A DNA stretch of 64,000 nt from Clostridia bacterium (GCA_017502845.1 JAFVUE010000009.1:62001-126000); one strand, 5' to 3'; positions 8,122-17,331 are shown, counted from the stretch's first letter. Notes: generated by a model not told the origin, from the letters alone. Made by a program: numbers and translations.

Positions 8122-9036
8122 ATGATGGATGTATGCTTAGCAGGAACAGGCGGAATGTTGCCCCTTGTCCGCAGATACCTGACCTGTTGCTGGGTAGAGG
8201 TTATGGGCAAAGCGATTTTAATTGATTGCGGAGAAGGTACACAGGTTGCGCTTTCTGCAGCTGATTGCCATGTGAACAGAATGGAATGTCTGCTTATCAC
8301 CCATTTTCACGCAGATCACATTTCAGGACTTCCCGGCCTTATGCTTACTCTTGGAAATCATGGTAAGACAACTCCGCTTGTTATTGCAGGTCCTTCCGGT
8401 ATCGGCAGGATAGTTAATTCTCTCCTTGTGATAGCGCGTCAGCTTCCCTTTGAGATTATAATAAAGGAATTAAACCCCAAAGAATGTGAATCATTTGATA
8501 TAGCAGGACTTCAGGTAGATACACTTCCACTTAATCATAAAGTTCCCTGCTTGGGTTATAGTATAACCTATCACAGAAAACCCGTTTTCAATCCCGAAAA
8601 GGCAGCGTCTCTCGGTATCCCCGTTACATACTATAAGTATCTCCATAAAGGAGAAAACGTAGAGGTTGACGGAAATGTGTATACCCCCGATATGGTTCTC
8701 GACGGAGAACGTAATCCAATTAAGGTAACCTACTGTACGGATACACAACCTATCGAAACTATGGTTGATTTCGCCCGTGGTTCTGATCTCTTTATATGTG
8801 AGGGAATGTATTTCGATGAGGAAATGCGTGATAAGATGGACGAGAAACACCATATGCTCTTTTCTGATGCGGCAGATATCGCATCAAGGGCGGAAGTGCC
8901 TGAATTGTGGCTTACTCATTATAGCCCGGCACTTGTTAATCCTTATGAATATAAAGATGAAATATGCAAAGTCTTTCCAAATACCATTGTTCCTAAAGAC
9001 GGATATAAGAAAACTATTGTTCCTGCGGATAAATAA
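8122..9036 (+). CDS. rnz: Ribonuclease Z (tRNA 3'-processing endonuclease)
   Basis: A metallo-beta-lactamase-fold nuclease that cuts the 3' trailer of tRNA precursors. 304 residues, the short RNase Z length. The Zn motif HFHADH is at 61-66 followed by ISGLPGL. The remaining conserved elements are NHKVPCLGY, TYCTDTQP, ICEGMYF and a C-terminal LTHYSP. All three tRNA genes in this window lack an encoded CCA, so they are the expected kind of substrate for RNase Z followed by CCA addition. GAGAGGAGGT precedes two adjacent ATGs (8122 and 8125); either could be used. Confidence 0.93.
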   Translation: MMDVCLAGTGGMLPLVRRYLTCCWVEVMGKAILIDCGEGTQVALSAADCHVNRMECLLITHFHADHISGLPGLMLTLGNHGKTTPLVIAGPSGIGRIVNSLLVIARQLPFEIIIKELNPKECESFDIAGLQVDTLPLNHKVPCLGYSITYHRKPVFNPEKAASLGIPVTYYKYLHKGENVEVDGNVYTPDMVLDGERNPIKVTYCTDTQPIETMVDFARGSDLFICEGMYFDEEMRDKMDEKHHMLFSDAADIASRAEVPELWLTHYSPALVNPYEYKDEICKVFPNTIVPKDGYKKTIVPADK

Positions 9037-9050
9037 AAGGAGAATTGTCT

Positions 9051-9872
9051 ATGAAAATTTATCAATTAACAAACTATACCCATGTGCAGATGATGTGCTA
9101 TGTTATTGTAACAGACGGCGGTAAAGTAATTGCTGTTGATGGCGGTTGGCATGGGCAATCACACGAACTTTACAGAATACTCAAAATGGTTGGCGGCAGA
9201 GTTGATATGTGGTTTATGACTCATCCTCACGGCGACCATTACGGCTCGATAGTTGAAATGTTTAAGATACATAATGATATTGAAGTCGGCGGTTTCTGGC
9301 ACAGTTCCATGATGATGGATAAAGATGTTATGACAGAAGATGAATATAATGATGCGAAAAAATGGTATGATTTCATCAAAAAAACTTATGTTCCTATCCG
9401 TGAACTTGCAATAGGCGATCAGTTTAAGTTGGACGAGATTACGATCGATATTTTAGGTATTGCAAATCACGAGATAACAAAAAATATCATAAATAACCAA
9501 TCAGTAGTGTTTAAGGTTTCAGACGACGATTTTTCCATGATGTTTTTAGGCGATCTTGGTGTTGAGGGCGGTGAAAAACTGCTTAATATGTATGGCGATA
9601 AACTGAAAAGCGACGCTGTTCAGATGGCATACCACGGTCAGGGGGGCGTGGAGAGAGATGTTTATGAGCATATCGCTCCTGCCTATGCATTCTGGCCCAC
9701 ACCCGATTGGCTTTGGGAAAACAGAACCGAGCGTGATACCGTTCCCAATACCCGCAATTTCAAAACTCCCGAGGTTATAAAATGGATGGAGGAACTTGGT
9801 GCAATAAACATCACAAATTTCTACGAAACCAAAGTTTTTGATACTAAAACAAAAGAGATTACAATTGTATAA
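9051..9872 (+). CDS. MBL-fold metallohydrolase of unknown substrate
   Basis: A cytosolic metallo-beta-lactamase-fold enzyme of 273 residues. The metal-binding motif is HPHGDH at 58-63. Further features are a central FLGDLGVEGGEKLL segment carrying a likely metal-ligand Asp and a later MAYHGQGG His. The overall layout is nearer to ComEC/Rec2-type or general MBL hydrolases than to RNase Z, so it is not a duplicate of rnz. AAAGGAG at 9036-9042 fits the ATG at 9051; an in-frame TTG at 9045 is too close to it. It follows rnz by 14 bases and ends before a strong terminator. The substrate cannot be inferred. Confidence 0.85.
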   Translation: MKIYQLTNYTHVQMMCYVIVTDGGKVIAVDGGWHGQSHELYRILKMVGGRVDMWFMTHPHGDHYGSIVEMFKIHNDIEVGGFWHSSMMMDKDVMTEDEYNDAKKWYDFIKKTYVPIRELAIGDQFKLDEITIDILGIANHEITKNIINNQSVVFKVSDDDFSMMFLGDLGVEGGEKLLNMYGDKLKSDAVQMAYHGQGGVERDVYEHIAPAYAFWPTPDWLWENRTERDTVPNTRNFKTPEVIKWMEELGAINITNFYETKVFDTKTKEITIV

Positions 9873-9927
9873 TGTAACCAGATATAAAAAACCCGTTGGA
9901 TATGCAGCGTAATCTTAAGGACAGTTT

Positions 9928-9959
9928 AAAACCCGAAACAAAATTTTGTTTCGGGTTTT
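9928..9959. terminator. Perfect 32-base palindromic terminator
   Basis: AAAACCCGAAACAAAA and its exact reverse complement meet with no spacer, giving A-run/GC-stem/T-run on both strands. It separates the nadE-rnz-MBL genes from the minus-strand AraC gene about 80 bases further on. Confidence 0.88.
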
Positions 9960-10041
9960 GTTGTATAAGGTCTTAGGATAATCCTAAAGCTGCGGAAGAT
10001 GGTACACACCTTCCCTGCTTGTTACAGCAACCGGACACAAA

Positions 10042-10842
10042 TCATATATGGGCTGCTCTGTATTCACGAGGAGACATTCCGGTATGTTTTTTAAAGCAAT
10101 GGCTAAAACTGTAAATATCACAAAATCCACATTGCAGAGCAATATTTGATATGTTTTTTGATGTGTATAATAATAAAACTTCTGCTTTATTTATACGAAT
10201 CTTCTGCAAATAAGTGTAAGGAGTTTGATTATATATATAGAAAAAAATTCGCCTGAAATGTTTTTCACTCATATATACTCTATCTGCCAGATCACTTATT
10301 TTTAATTCAGGAGAATTATAGTGTTTGTTCAAATATTGAATTCCGGCTTCTATCCGTTGTATTTTTGCGTATTTTGCAACATCGGTATTATACTCATTAT
10401 ACAAATAACCTATTATTTGCATAACAAGACCATTACATATTGTGATATATCCCGGAGTTTTCAAAGTATAATGATTTAATACATCTTTAAATAACTTTTC
10501 ATAATTATAGACAATCCCCTTAGAACTAAGTGTTTTAAACGGAAGTGTTTTTGTAGGGGAATAAATTCCTTTATCGAACGAAAAGTTAACAGCTATATAC
10601 GAAACCGCATCGCATAAATATGCCGAGCTTTTATCTGATGAACCTCTTGAAATGTATCCAACCTGACCTGTCTCAATAACCTCTTTTATATCACCATTTT
10701 CATATAACAATGTTCCTTTTGTAACAAAGAAAATACTTTCATGGTTTCTTGGCGTTTGTGCAACATAAGGGGAATCATTTTTTAAGGTATCTGCAAAAAC
10801 AACCATATCATCTGTTAGAATATAATTAAAAACATCATCCAT
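10042..10842 (-). CDS. AraC-family transcriptional regulator, probable controller of the glycyl radical enzyme operon
   Basis: 266 residues. The N-terminal half looks like a cupin-type sensing domain (YVAQTPRNHESIFFVTKGTL, then GQVGYISRGSSDK). The C-terminal 100 residues form the double helix-turn-helix of the AraC/XylS family (ISDLADRVYMSEKHFRRIF, then ISNIALQCGFCDIYSFSHCF and a closing TGMSPREYR). The gene is divergent from the SDR-GRE-activase operon with a 144-base gap, the usual arrangement for a local activator. AAAGGAGGAAAGG precedes the ATG. The effector is unknown; the cupin suggests a sugar or small polyol (inference). Confidence 0.9.
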   Translation of the reverse strand: MDDVFNYILTDDMVVFADTLKNDSPYVAQTPRNHESIFFVTKGTLLYENGDIKEVIETGQVGYISRGSSDKSSAYLCDAVSYIAVNFSFDKGIYSPTKTLPFKTLSSKGIVYNYEKLFKDVLNHYTLKTPGYITICNGLVMQIIGYLYNEYNTDVAKYAKIQRIEAGIQYLNKHYNSPELKISDLADRVYMSEKHFRRIFFYIYNQTPYTYLQKIRINKAEVLLLYTSKNISNIALQCGFCDIYSFSHCFKKHTGMSPREYRAAHI

Positions 10843-10862
10843 TACCTTTCCTCCTTTGCCTT

Positions 10863-10986
10863 AAATTATATCAAAAATTAAAAGAAAGTCAATATAAAAT
10901 GTCCTTTTTGAACAAATAAACGACATTAAAAACATTCTATTCTATGTCTGAATTCGTTATAATGAAAAAGAAAGGGGCGTGTTAGT
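10863..10986 (+). promoter_or_regulatory. AT-rich divergent control region with SDR/GRE promoter
   Basis: A consensus TATAAT at 10958-10963 lies 23 bases before the SDR start codon, with an AAAGGGGCG ribosome binding site between. No good -35 box is found 17 bases upstream. This is typical of activator-dependent promoters and fits control by the adjacent AraC protein (inference). Confidence 0.55.
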
Positions 10987-11727
10987 ATGTTAAAAGGAAA
11001 TAAAGCCATTGTTACTGGCGCAAGCAGAGGAATAGGCTTTGCTATCGCTAATGAGCTTGCAAAAAACGGATGCAGTGTTGTAATTACAGGAAGAAACATT
11101 GAAACTCTAAAACAAGCAGCAACAAAGATGGACGGAAGCGTCGTTCCAATGGTTTGGGATGCTTCACAAATTGAATTGGCAGACAGTAAGATCAACGAAG
11201 CTGCAACGCTTATCGGTGGTCTTGATATTGTTGTTAATAACGCAGGCATATTCGCTCAATGCAATGAATGGAACAAAAATACACTTTTAGAAACCAGTGT
11301 TAATGAGTGGGAATCTGTTATGAAGACAAACACAAGCTCTATATTTTTCACAATGCAGTCAGCAGTAAAATATATGCTCGAAAATAATATAAAAGGAAAT
11401 ATTCTGAACATAACCTCTGTAGCGGGTAACGAACCTGTTTACGGTGCCTACGGTGCATCAAAAACTGCCGCTACAGAACTTACAAGAGGTTGGGGTAAAA
11501 TGTTCGCCAGCGATGGAATTACAATAAACGGAATTGCACCAGGACCTGTTGCAACCGAAATGAACAACTGGCATGAGGGAGATCCAATGGAGCACAACTG
11601 TATCCCCTTTGGAAGATTTGCAACAATTAAAGAGATTGCAAATCTTGCGATGTACCTTTTGAGCAAAGAAGCAGAAATGGTTTGCGGAGAAACAGTAATT
11701 TTAGATGGTGCGTATGCTATACGTTGA
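10987..11727 (+). CDS. Short-chain dehydrogenase/reductase (SDR)
   Basis: An NAD(P)-dependent oxidoreductase of the classical SDR type, 246 residues. The nucleotide-binding GASRGIG is at 11-17, NNAG at 84-87, catalytic Ser144 in ITSVAG and Tyr155-x3-Lys159 (YGASK). The C-terminus IAPGPVATEMN...GETVILDGAY is typical of FabG/gluconate-5-dehydrogenase-like members. It is the first gene of the operon; the GRE start follows its stop by 14 bases. In this context it probably oxidises or reduces the substrate or product of the glycyl radical enzyme, for example interconverting a ketone and a secondary alcohol (inference). FabG in fatty-acid synthesis is less likely, because no fab genes are near. Confidence 0.88.
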   Translation: MLKGNKAIVTGASRGIGFAIANELAKNGCSVVITGRNIETLKQAATKMDGSVVPMVWDASQIELADSKINEAATLIGGLDIVVNNAGIFAQCNEWNKNTLLETSVNEWESVMKTNTSSIFFTMQSAVKYMLENNIKGNILNITSVAGNEPVYGAYGASKTAATELTRGWGKMFASDGITINGIAPGPVATEMNNWHEGDPMEHNCIPFGRFATIKEIANLAMYLLSKEAEMVCGETVILDGAYAIR

Positions 11728-11741
11728 CAGAGGTGTATATT

Positions 11742-13871
11742 ATGAATGAGAGAATACAGTTTCTAACAAAAAAGACCGTTGCAGGCGAGATGTGGGTTGA
11801 GCCTGTAAAAACAGAATATGACAGAACAGATTTATTTTTATCGCCGGTAAAAATGTCAGGCAAAAGGGTTTGCGAATATATAGCAAATCAGGAGATAATG
11901 ATTTTGGAAGAATCCTGTTTTACGGGGCTTATGGGGTTTGATGACAGTGTGGAGGGAGACATATTTCATAGACGTGGGCACAAAAATTTTCAGACCGCTA
12001 TTCAGAACTTTTACAATAAACCTGTTGACAATCTATTGACTTTTGAATGGCAACATTCGGTTGGTGATTTTGAAAAAATTATAAAACACGGACTTGTCTG
12101 GGTAAAACAAGAGATAGAAAAATCAAAAGCATCTCACAAAGAGGATGAAACAGCTTTAGAGTTTTTACAAACACAAACCGATTTGTGTAATGCCATTGTA
12201 GAACGAGCAAAAAAAGGTTCACAAAAGGCATTGGAAAAAGCTAAAGAAACCGTTAATCCTGAGTACAGAGATAATCTTGAAAAATTATCAAAAGGCTTAA
12301 ACAGGGTTCCGGAGAATCCCGCCGATGATTTTTATGAAGCTGTTCTCTGTCTGTATTTTTGCTACCCTTTTATTCCGGACAGCATAGGTCTTATTGACAG
12401 ATACTTATATCCATACTACAAAAACGATGTTGAAAGCGGAACTTTAAGCCCGGAGAAGGCGAAAGAATATCTGCAGGAACTCTTTTTAATGCTTCAGGCA
12501 AGAATCCATATATCATCTGATCGCTTTTACCGTGGAGGAGAATCGCACTTTTGTATCGGAGGATATACAGAAGATGGTGATGACGGATTCAACGAACTTT
12601 CAAGACTAATTGTAGATGCTCTTATGGAACTTCCTACATGGATTCCGCAGATTTCTCTGCGATGGACCAAGAAAACTCCAACCGAGGTACTCAGGTATAT
12701 GTTGGAGTGCGAAAGAAAAGACGCAAATAAACGAATTGCTTTTGTCAATGATGAACCAAGATTGAAGGGACTTATGGAGCACGCCGGTCTTTCCTATAAA
12801 GAAGCGGCAAACTACACAATGATGGGATGCAACGAGCTTGCCTTACCCGGAGGTATGGTTTTTGGTTTTGACCCGATGAATATTGTGCGTTCTGTGGAAA
12901 ACACATTTTATAACAGATGCGATGACATTTTATCAGCAAATGATTTTGATGATTTTTACAAAATATACGAAGAAGAACTGTTTAAGGATTTGTGGGAAGT
13001 CGAAAAAATCAGCAAAGGCTTTCAGGATATAAGGAGCAGAGATTGTAACATAGTGAGTAATATTTTCCTTGAGGGTTGTATTGAAAATGCAAAAAGCTGT
13101 ACTCAGGGCGGACTTACAAGATATATTGCTGTTGGATTGCCGATAGGACTATCTAATGTAATAGATTCTCTTTCTATCACAAAGCAATTTGTTTATGATG
13201 AAAAAATAATTACTATGTTGGAGCTTATTGATGCTCTCAAAAACAACTGGAATGGCTATGAAGGATTAAGAAATCTTATTTTGAAAAAAGGTAATTTCTT
13301 CGGTAATGACGACGACTGCTCAAACGAAATTGCAAAGAGATTATTTAAAAGCATAGGAAAATGGAACAATACCGAAAATTATCTTAAGAAAAAATGGCTT
13401 TTTGGCAATCTTGTCGGATACAATGAGCATCATAAATTTTTCGGTGATGCCACAAAGGCAACTCCCGACGGAAGATTTTCAGGCGATATGATCAGCTTCG
13501 GCATTGGTCAAAGCGAAGGGAAGGACAGAGAAGGCCTGACAGCACTTTTAAATTCTATTTCAAAGTGTGATCTTGATGCAGTATTGACAGGTCCAAGCGT
13601 TACCAATGTTTTAATTGACGAGCAATTGATAAAAAATAACGATAACTTCAATAAGCTTGTATATTTATTTGAAACCTATTTTAAAAATGGTGGCACGCAT
13701 TTCCAACTTACATATGTTTCAAAAGAGGATTTGATTGCAGCACAGAAAACACCTGATAATTACAAAAACTTAAGAGTAAGGGTTTCTGGTTTTTCAGACT
13801 ACTTTGTCTTTTTGAATGAAGGATTACAGAATGAAATTATTTCCAGAACAAAACACTCTTCATGGAGGTAA
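11742..13871 (+). CDS. Glycyl radical enzyme of unassigned substrate (PFL-like family)
   Basis: An oxygen-sensitive radical enzyme of 709 residues. The thiyl cysteine is Cys363 in YTMMGCNELALPGG. The glycyl radical site is Gly683 in RVRVSGFSDYF, 26 residues before the end, as expected for the family. The motif C-x-E (Cys363, Glu365) fits the eliminase/dehydratase branch, where the Glu acts as a base, rather than pyruvate formate-lyase, which has adjacent cysteines. The usual C-V-E-P of glycerol/propanediol and choline enzymes is replaced by C-N-E-L, so the substrate is not predictable. The protein is somewhat short for this branch (often 750-850 aa). The start was chosen at the ATG after AGAGGTG. 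It sits in an operon between an SDR and its activase. Confidence 0.9.
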   Translation: MNERIQFLTKKTVAGEMWVEPVKTEYDRTDLFLSPVKMSGKRVCEYIANQEIMILEESCFTGLMGFDDSVEGDIFHRRGHKNFQTAIQNFYNKPVDNLLTFEWQHSVGDFEKIIKHGLVWVKQEIEKSKASHKEDETALEFLQTQTDLCNAIVERAKKGSQKALEKAKETVNPEYRDNLEKLSKGLNRVPENPADDFYEAVLCLYFCYPFIPDSIGLIDRYLYPYYKNDVESGTLSPEKAKEYLQELFLMLQARIHISSDRFYRGGESHFCIGGYTEDGDDGFNELSRLIVDALMELPTWIPQISLRWTKKTPTEVLRYMLECERKDANKRIAFVNDEPRLKGLMEHAGLSYKEAANYTMMGCNELALPGGMVFGFDPMNIVRSVENTFYNRCDDILSANDFDDFYKIYEEELFKDLWEVEKISKGFQDIRSRDCNIVSNIFLEGCIENAKSCTQGGLTRYIAVGLPIGLSNVIDSLSITKQFVYDEKIITMLELIDALKNNWNGYEGLRNLILKKGNFFGNDDDCSNEIAKRLFKSIGKWNNTENYLKKKWLFGNLVGYNEHHKFFGDATKATPDGRFSGDMISFGIGQSEGKDREGLTALLNSISKCDLDAVLTGPSVTNVLIDEQLIKNNDNFNKLVYLFETYFKNGGTHFQLTYVSKEDLIAAQKTPDNYKNLRVRVSGFSDYFVFLNEGLQNEIISRTKHSSWR

Positions 13872-13872
13872 A

Positions 13873-14679
13873 ATGAGGACAACAATATTTGATATACAAA
13901 GATGTTCTTTTGTCGATGGTCCCGGAATACGCACAACTGTGTTCTTTAAAGGATGTAATTTAAAATGTAAATGGTGTCATAATCCAGAAAGTCAATCCTT
14001 TGGAAAGCAAATAATGTCTTATCAAAGTAAATGTACCGATTGCGGAAAATGTAGGGATTTAACAGCAGAGGATGAAAATTTTATATGCTTTAATAATGCA
14101 AAAAAAATCTGTGGACAAGAATATAGTGTTGAAAATATTTTAAAAGAAGTCTTAAAGGATAAATCATTTTACCAAACCTCCGGCGGCGGTGTTACATTCT
14201 CTGGTGGTGAATGTATGTTACATATTGATTTCTTAAAAGAAATTTTGCAAAAATGTAAAGAAAATGATATTCATACCGCGGTTGATACAGCCGGTAATGT
14301 GCCGTGGCATTATTTTGAAAAGATAATGTCCTGTACCGATTTGTTCCTTTACGATGTAAAGTGTTTTTCAGAACAATTGCATAAAACAGGAACGGGGATT
14401 ACAAATGAGCTTATTTTAGAAAATCTGAAAAAACTTTCGGATAAATTTAAAGGTGACATTATAATAAGAATACCGGTGGTAACAGGGTTTAATGATGATA
14501 TTGAGGAAATAATAAAAATATCCGAATTTCTAAAGGATATCCACTACAGTTACATTGAAATTTTACCCTATCATAAAATGGGAGAGCATAAATATGAAGC
14601 ACTTGGTATTAAACGCTTTGAATATGCAATCCCCAAAAAAGAAAATATAGAAAAATACAAAAAAATATTAAATATATAA
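13873..14679 (+). CDS. Glycyl radical enzyme activating protein (radical SAM)
   Basis: Installs the glycyl radical on the upstream enzyme using S-adenosylmethionine and a [4Fe-4S] cluster. 268 residues. The radical SAM motif is C28-x3-C32-x2-C35 (CNLKCKWC), followed by HNPES. A short ferredoxin-like insert holds Cys54, Cys57, Cys60, Cys72 and Cys80 but lacks the two full CxxCxxCxxxCP repeats seen in many dehydratase activases, so it has at most one normal auxiliary site. TSGGGVTFSGGE (102-113) is the SAM-binding glycine-rich element, and YDVK follows. The start was chosen at the ATG just after the upstream TAA, with GGAGG inside the end of the GRE gene. The gene is strongly AT-rich (14 G/C in the 60 bases from 14101). 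Confidence 0.92.
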   Translation: MRTTIFDIQRCSFVDGPGIRTTVFFKGCNLKCKWCHNPESQSFGKQIMSYQSKCTDCGKCRDLTAEDENFICFNNAKKICGQEYSVENILKEVLKDKSFYQTSGGGVTFSGGECMLHIDFLKEILQKCKENDIHTAVDTAGNVPWHYFEKIMSCTDLFLYDVKCFSEQLHKTGTGITNELILENLKKLSDKFKGDIIIRIPVVTGFNDDIEEIIKISEFLKDIHYSYIEILPYHKMGEHKYEALGIKRFEYAIPKKENIEKYKKILNI

Positions 14680-14684
14680 TTAAG

Positions 14685-14715
14685 AAAGGCTATGCATTTT
14701 TGCATAGCCTTTAAA
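14685..14715 (+). terminator. Terminator of the SDR-GRE-activase operon
   Basis: AAAGGCTATGCA / TGCATAGCCTTT with a TTTT loop, 6 bases after the activase stop. It may serve both directions, since glyQS converges on it. Confidence 0.85.
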
Positions 14716-14770
14716 ACTGTCCTTACGAACACGCCTCATAACCAACGGGTTTTTGTTCTGAAAATTTGTT

Positions 14771-16162
14771 TTAGAATTCGAGTTTGCTTTCGATGTAGGG
14801 GATGAGCTCGTCGATCTTGAGAGTGATCTGTTCCATTGTGTCGCGATCACGAACTGTAACAGTGCCATTTTCCTCTGAATCGAAGTCGTATGTTACACAG
14901 AAAGGAGTACCAATCTCGTCCTGTCTGCGGTAACGCTTACCGATACTACCTGATTCATCATATTCGCACATGAATTTAGAAGCGAGTTTCTCGTAGAGTT
15001 TCTTTGCGTTGTCCCCAAGTTTTTTAGAGAGGGGAAGAACTGCAACCTTGATAGGTGCGAGGGCTGGGTGCAAACGCATAACAATACGTTTGTCGCCTTC
15101 GCCAACTTCTTCCTCATCGTATGCTTCAACAAGGAAAGCAAGAGCAACACGGTCAGCACCGAGTGATGGTTCTACACAGTAGGGAACGTATTTTTCGTTT
15201 GTGATAGGATCTGTGTATTCCATATTTTCGCCTGAATGATTCATATGCTGCTTAAGGTCAAAATCTGTTCTGTCTGCAATACCCCAGAGTTCGCCCCAAC
15301 CGAATGGGAACATAAATTCGATATCAGTTGTAGCATTGCTGTAGTGAGAGAGTTCTTCAGGGCTGTGATCACGGAGCTTGAGGTTCTCTTCTTTGATACC
15401 GAGAGAGAGCAACCAGTTTTTGCAGAAATCTTTCCAGTAAGCGAACCATTCGAGGTCTGTACCGGGAGCACAGAAGAATTCAAGCTCCATCTGTTCAAAT
15501 TCTCTTGTACGGAAGATGAAGTTACCGGGAGTGATTTCGTTTCTGAAAGATTTACCGATCTGACCGATACCGAAAGGAACTTTCTTACGTGTTGTACGCT
15601 GAACGCTTTTGAAGTTTACGAAAATACCCTGAGCAGTTTCGGGACGGAGATAAATCTCAGATGTAGAATCCTCTGTAACACCCTGGAATGTTTTGAACAT
15701 CAGGTTGAACTTACGGATGTCTGTATAGTTGAGTTTGCCGCACTTGGGGCATACAACATTGTTTTCTTTGATGAATTCGAGCATCTTTTCGTTGCTCCAG
15801 CCGTCTGCAGTAACTGTTTCGCCTTTTTCGTGGAAATAATCTTCGATAAGTTTGTCTGCACGGTGTCTGCTCTTGCACTCTTTGCAGTCAAGGAGAGGAT
15901 CGGAGAAACCGCCAACATGACCTGAAGCCACCCAAACCTGAGGATTCATAAGGATAGCAGCATCCTGACCTACGTTGTAGGGGGATTCCTGAATGAATTT
16001 TTTCCACCAGGCCTTTTTAACATTGTTTTTGAATTCAACACCCAAAGGGCCGTAATCCCATGAGTTAGCAAGACCGCCGTAAATCTCAGAACCGGGGTAT
16101 ACGAATCCACGGCCTTTGCACAGGGCAACAACCTGCTCCATGGTTTTTTCTGTGTTTAACAT
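14771..16162 (-). CDS. glyQS: Glycine--tRNA ligase, alpha2 (eukaryotic-like) type
   Basis: Charges tRNA-Gly with glycine in the cytosol. 463 residues, the length of the homodimeric single-chain enzyme rather than the alpha2beta2 GlyQ/GlyS form. Class II motifs are visible: motif 2 within [20 protein letters not shown] and motif 3 near [25 protein letters not shown] and the N-terminal [14 protein letters not shown] are family signatures. A CxxC pair (CKEC) and later CPKC lie in the insertion. The ATG at 16162 follows TTGGAGG; an upstream in-frame TTG would add five residues but lacks a ribosome binding site. A consensus promoter lies only about 45 bases upstream, so there is no room for a T-box leader. 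Confidence 0.96.
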   Translation of the reverse strand: MLNTEKTMEQVVALCKGRGFVYPGSEIYGGLANSWDYGPLGVEFKNNVKKAWWKKFIQESPYNVGQDAAILMNPQVWVASGHVGGFSDPLLDCKECKSRHRADKLIEDYFHEKGETVTADGWSNEKMLEFIKENNVVCPKCGKLNYTDIRKFNLMFKTFQGVTEDSTSEIYLRPETAQGIFVNFKSVQRTTRKKVPFGIGQIGKSFRNEITPGNFIFRTREFEQMELEFFCAPGTDLEWFAYWKDFCKNWLLSLGIKEENLKLRDHSPEELSHYSNATTDIEFMFPFGWGELWGIADRTDFDLKQHMNHSGENMEYTDPITNEKYVPYCVEPSLGADRVALAFLVEAYDEEEVGEGDKRIVMRLHPALAPIKVAVLPLSKKLGDNAKKLYEKLASKFMCEYDESGSIGKRYRRQDEIGTPFCVTYDFDSEENGTVTVRDRDTMEQITLKIDELIPYIESKLEF

Positions 16163-16208
16163 GATATATGCCTCCAATATATAATATATATTTTATTGAC
16201 TATATATA

Positions 16209-16237
16209 ATTGTAAATAAGTAAATTGTTTTTGTCAA
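16209..16237 (-). promoter_or_regulatory. Consensus promoter of glyQS
   Basis: On the minus strand: TTGACA (16237-16232), 17-base spacer, TACAAT (16214-16209). The leader to the ATG is only about 40 bases. Confidence 0.85.
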
Positions 16238-16287
16238 GGAATATTTGTTTTTTTGTAGCAATAATCATATCCTGAGGGGGTTCGGTT

Positions 16288-17331
16288 ATGAAAAGTGTGG
16301 ATTTTCACAATGCGTTCCGTATATTTATGTGTTATGTAGGCGCCGTTATTGGTGCAGGTTTTGCATCGGGACAGGAGATAATGAGCTTCTTTTCGGGGTG
16401 CGGAACGTATGGAATGTGGGGTATAATAATAAGCGGGATTCTGTTTTTTCTGTATGGGTGGATAGCACTTTCCAAAATCCGCAACCATAATATAGAATCG
16501 TTTTCAGGATATTTTGAAGGTATTGCAGGTAAAAAAATAGCATTATTAATTCAATACATCGCCTACGGGTTTATGTTTGCATCCTTTTGTGTAATGATTT
16601 CGGGAAGCGGAGCCGTTGCAGAGGAACTTTTTGGTGTCAATACAGTTGGCATCCTCTTTATGGCAATCCTATGCTTTGTTGTGTTTTTGAAAGGTGTAGA
16701 CGGGATGGTTGCAGTAAATGCTGTTATGACACCTCTTATAATAATCGGTATAGTGCTTATTTCTGTTCTTTCACTTTCGGGTAGAAGTGCAGATGTATTT
16801 AAGATTTTCGGAAAAGATTCCCTTACGGATAATTTTGTAGTCTCCGCCATTGTGTATGTGAGCTATAATACAGTTACCCTTATAGGTGTATTTCTGCCGC
16901 TTAAACCGTTTATAACTTCACGGAAAGTGTCATTTACCGCACCGCTTTTAAGTGGATGCGTCCTTGCCACGATGGGATGTCTTATCTGGTTTTTAATCAA
17001 TCTTTTTGGAGATAAACTTTCAGGCGCAGATGTACCTATGTTGACTATTGCAGGAGAGACAGGGAATATTATAAAATATCTCTATGCAGCAGTTCTTTAT
17101 ATGGCGATGATAACTACTGCCGTTTCATCGGGCTTTGCCCTTATAGAATTCTTAAAATCAAAAACACATCTCGGTAATGCTTCTATCTCCGCAACACTTT
17201 GCACTCTTTCAATCCCACTTGCGTATGTTGGCTTTTCAAATCTTGTGGATAAACTCTATAGATTTTTTGGTTTTGTAGGTGCGTTTGTCCTCTTTGCAGT
17301 ATTGCTTGACGGTGTGAGGTGGAGAAGATGA
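16288..17331 (+). CDS. YkvI-family membrane transporter-like protein
   Basis: 347 residues with about ten hydrophobic segments. The N-terminal YVGAVIGAGFASGQEI is the signature of the YkvI-type branch of the APC/NSS superfamily, which resembles branched-chain amino-acid and other Na+-coupled carriers. The unwound-helix glycine motif GAGFASGQE is where relatives bind substrate and ion. The substrate is not known for the family. GAGGGGG lies a little far upstream of the ATG. The gene stands alone between glyQS (divergent) and a convergent unknown gene. Confidence 0.85.
   Translation: MKSVDFHNAFRIFMCYVGAVIGAGFASGQEIMSFFSGCGTYGMWGIIISGILFFLYGWIALSKIRNHNIESFSGYFEGIAGKKIALLIQYIAYGFMFASFCVMISGSGAVAEELFGVNTVGILFMAILCFVVFLKGVDGMVAVNAVMTPLIIIGIVLISVLSLSGRSADVFKIFGKDSLTDNFVVSAIVYVSYNTVTLIGVFLPLKPFITSRKVSFTAPLLSGCVLATMGCLIWFLINLFGDKLSGADVPMLTIAGETGNIIKYLYAAVLYMAMITTAVSSGFALIEFLKSKTHLGNASISATLCTLSIPLAYVGFSNLVDKLYRFFGFVGAFVLFAVLLDGVRWRR

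Noticed and set aside
11742-13871. Assignment of the glycyl radical enzyme as pyruvate formate-lyase (pflB)
   Set aside because: It lacks the adjacent Cys-Cys active-site pair and has C-N-E instead, so the name would be misleading.
15236-15925. A 229-codon plus-strand ORF inside glyQS
   Set aside because: It is antisense to conserved class II synthetase motifs; its odd Cys/Phe-rich composition is typical of shadow frames.
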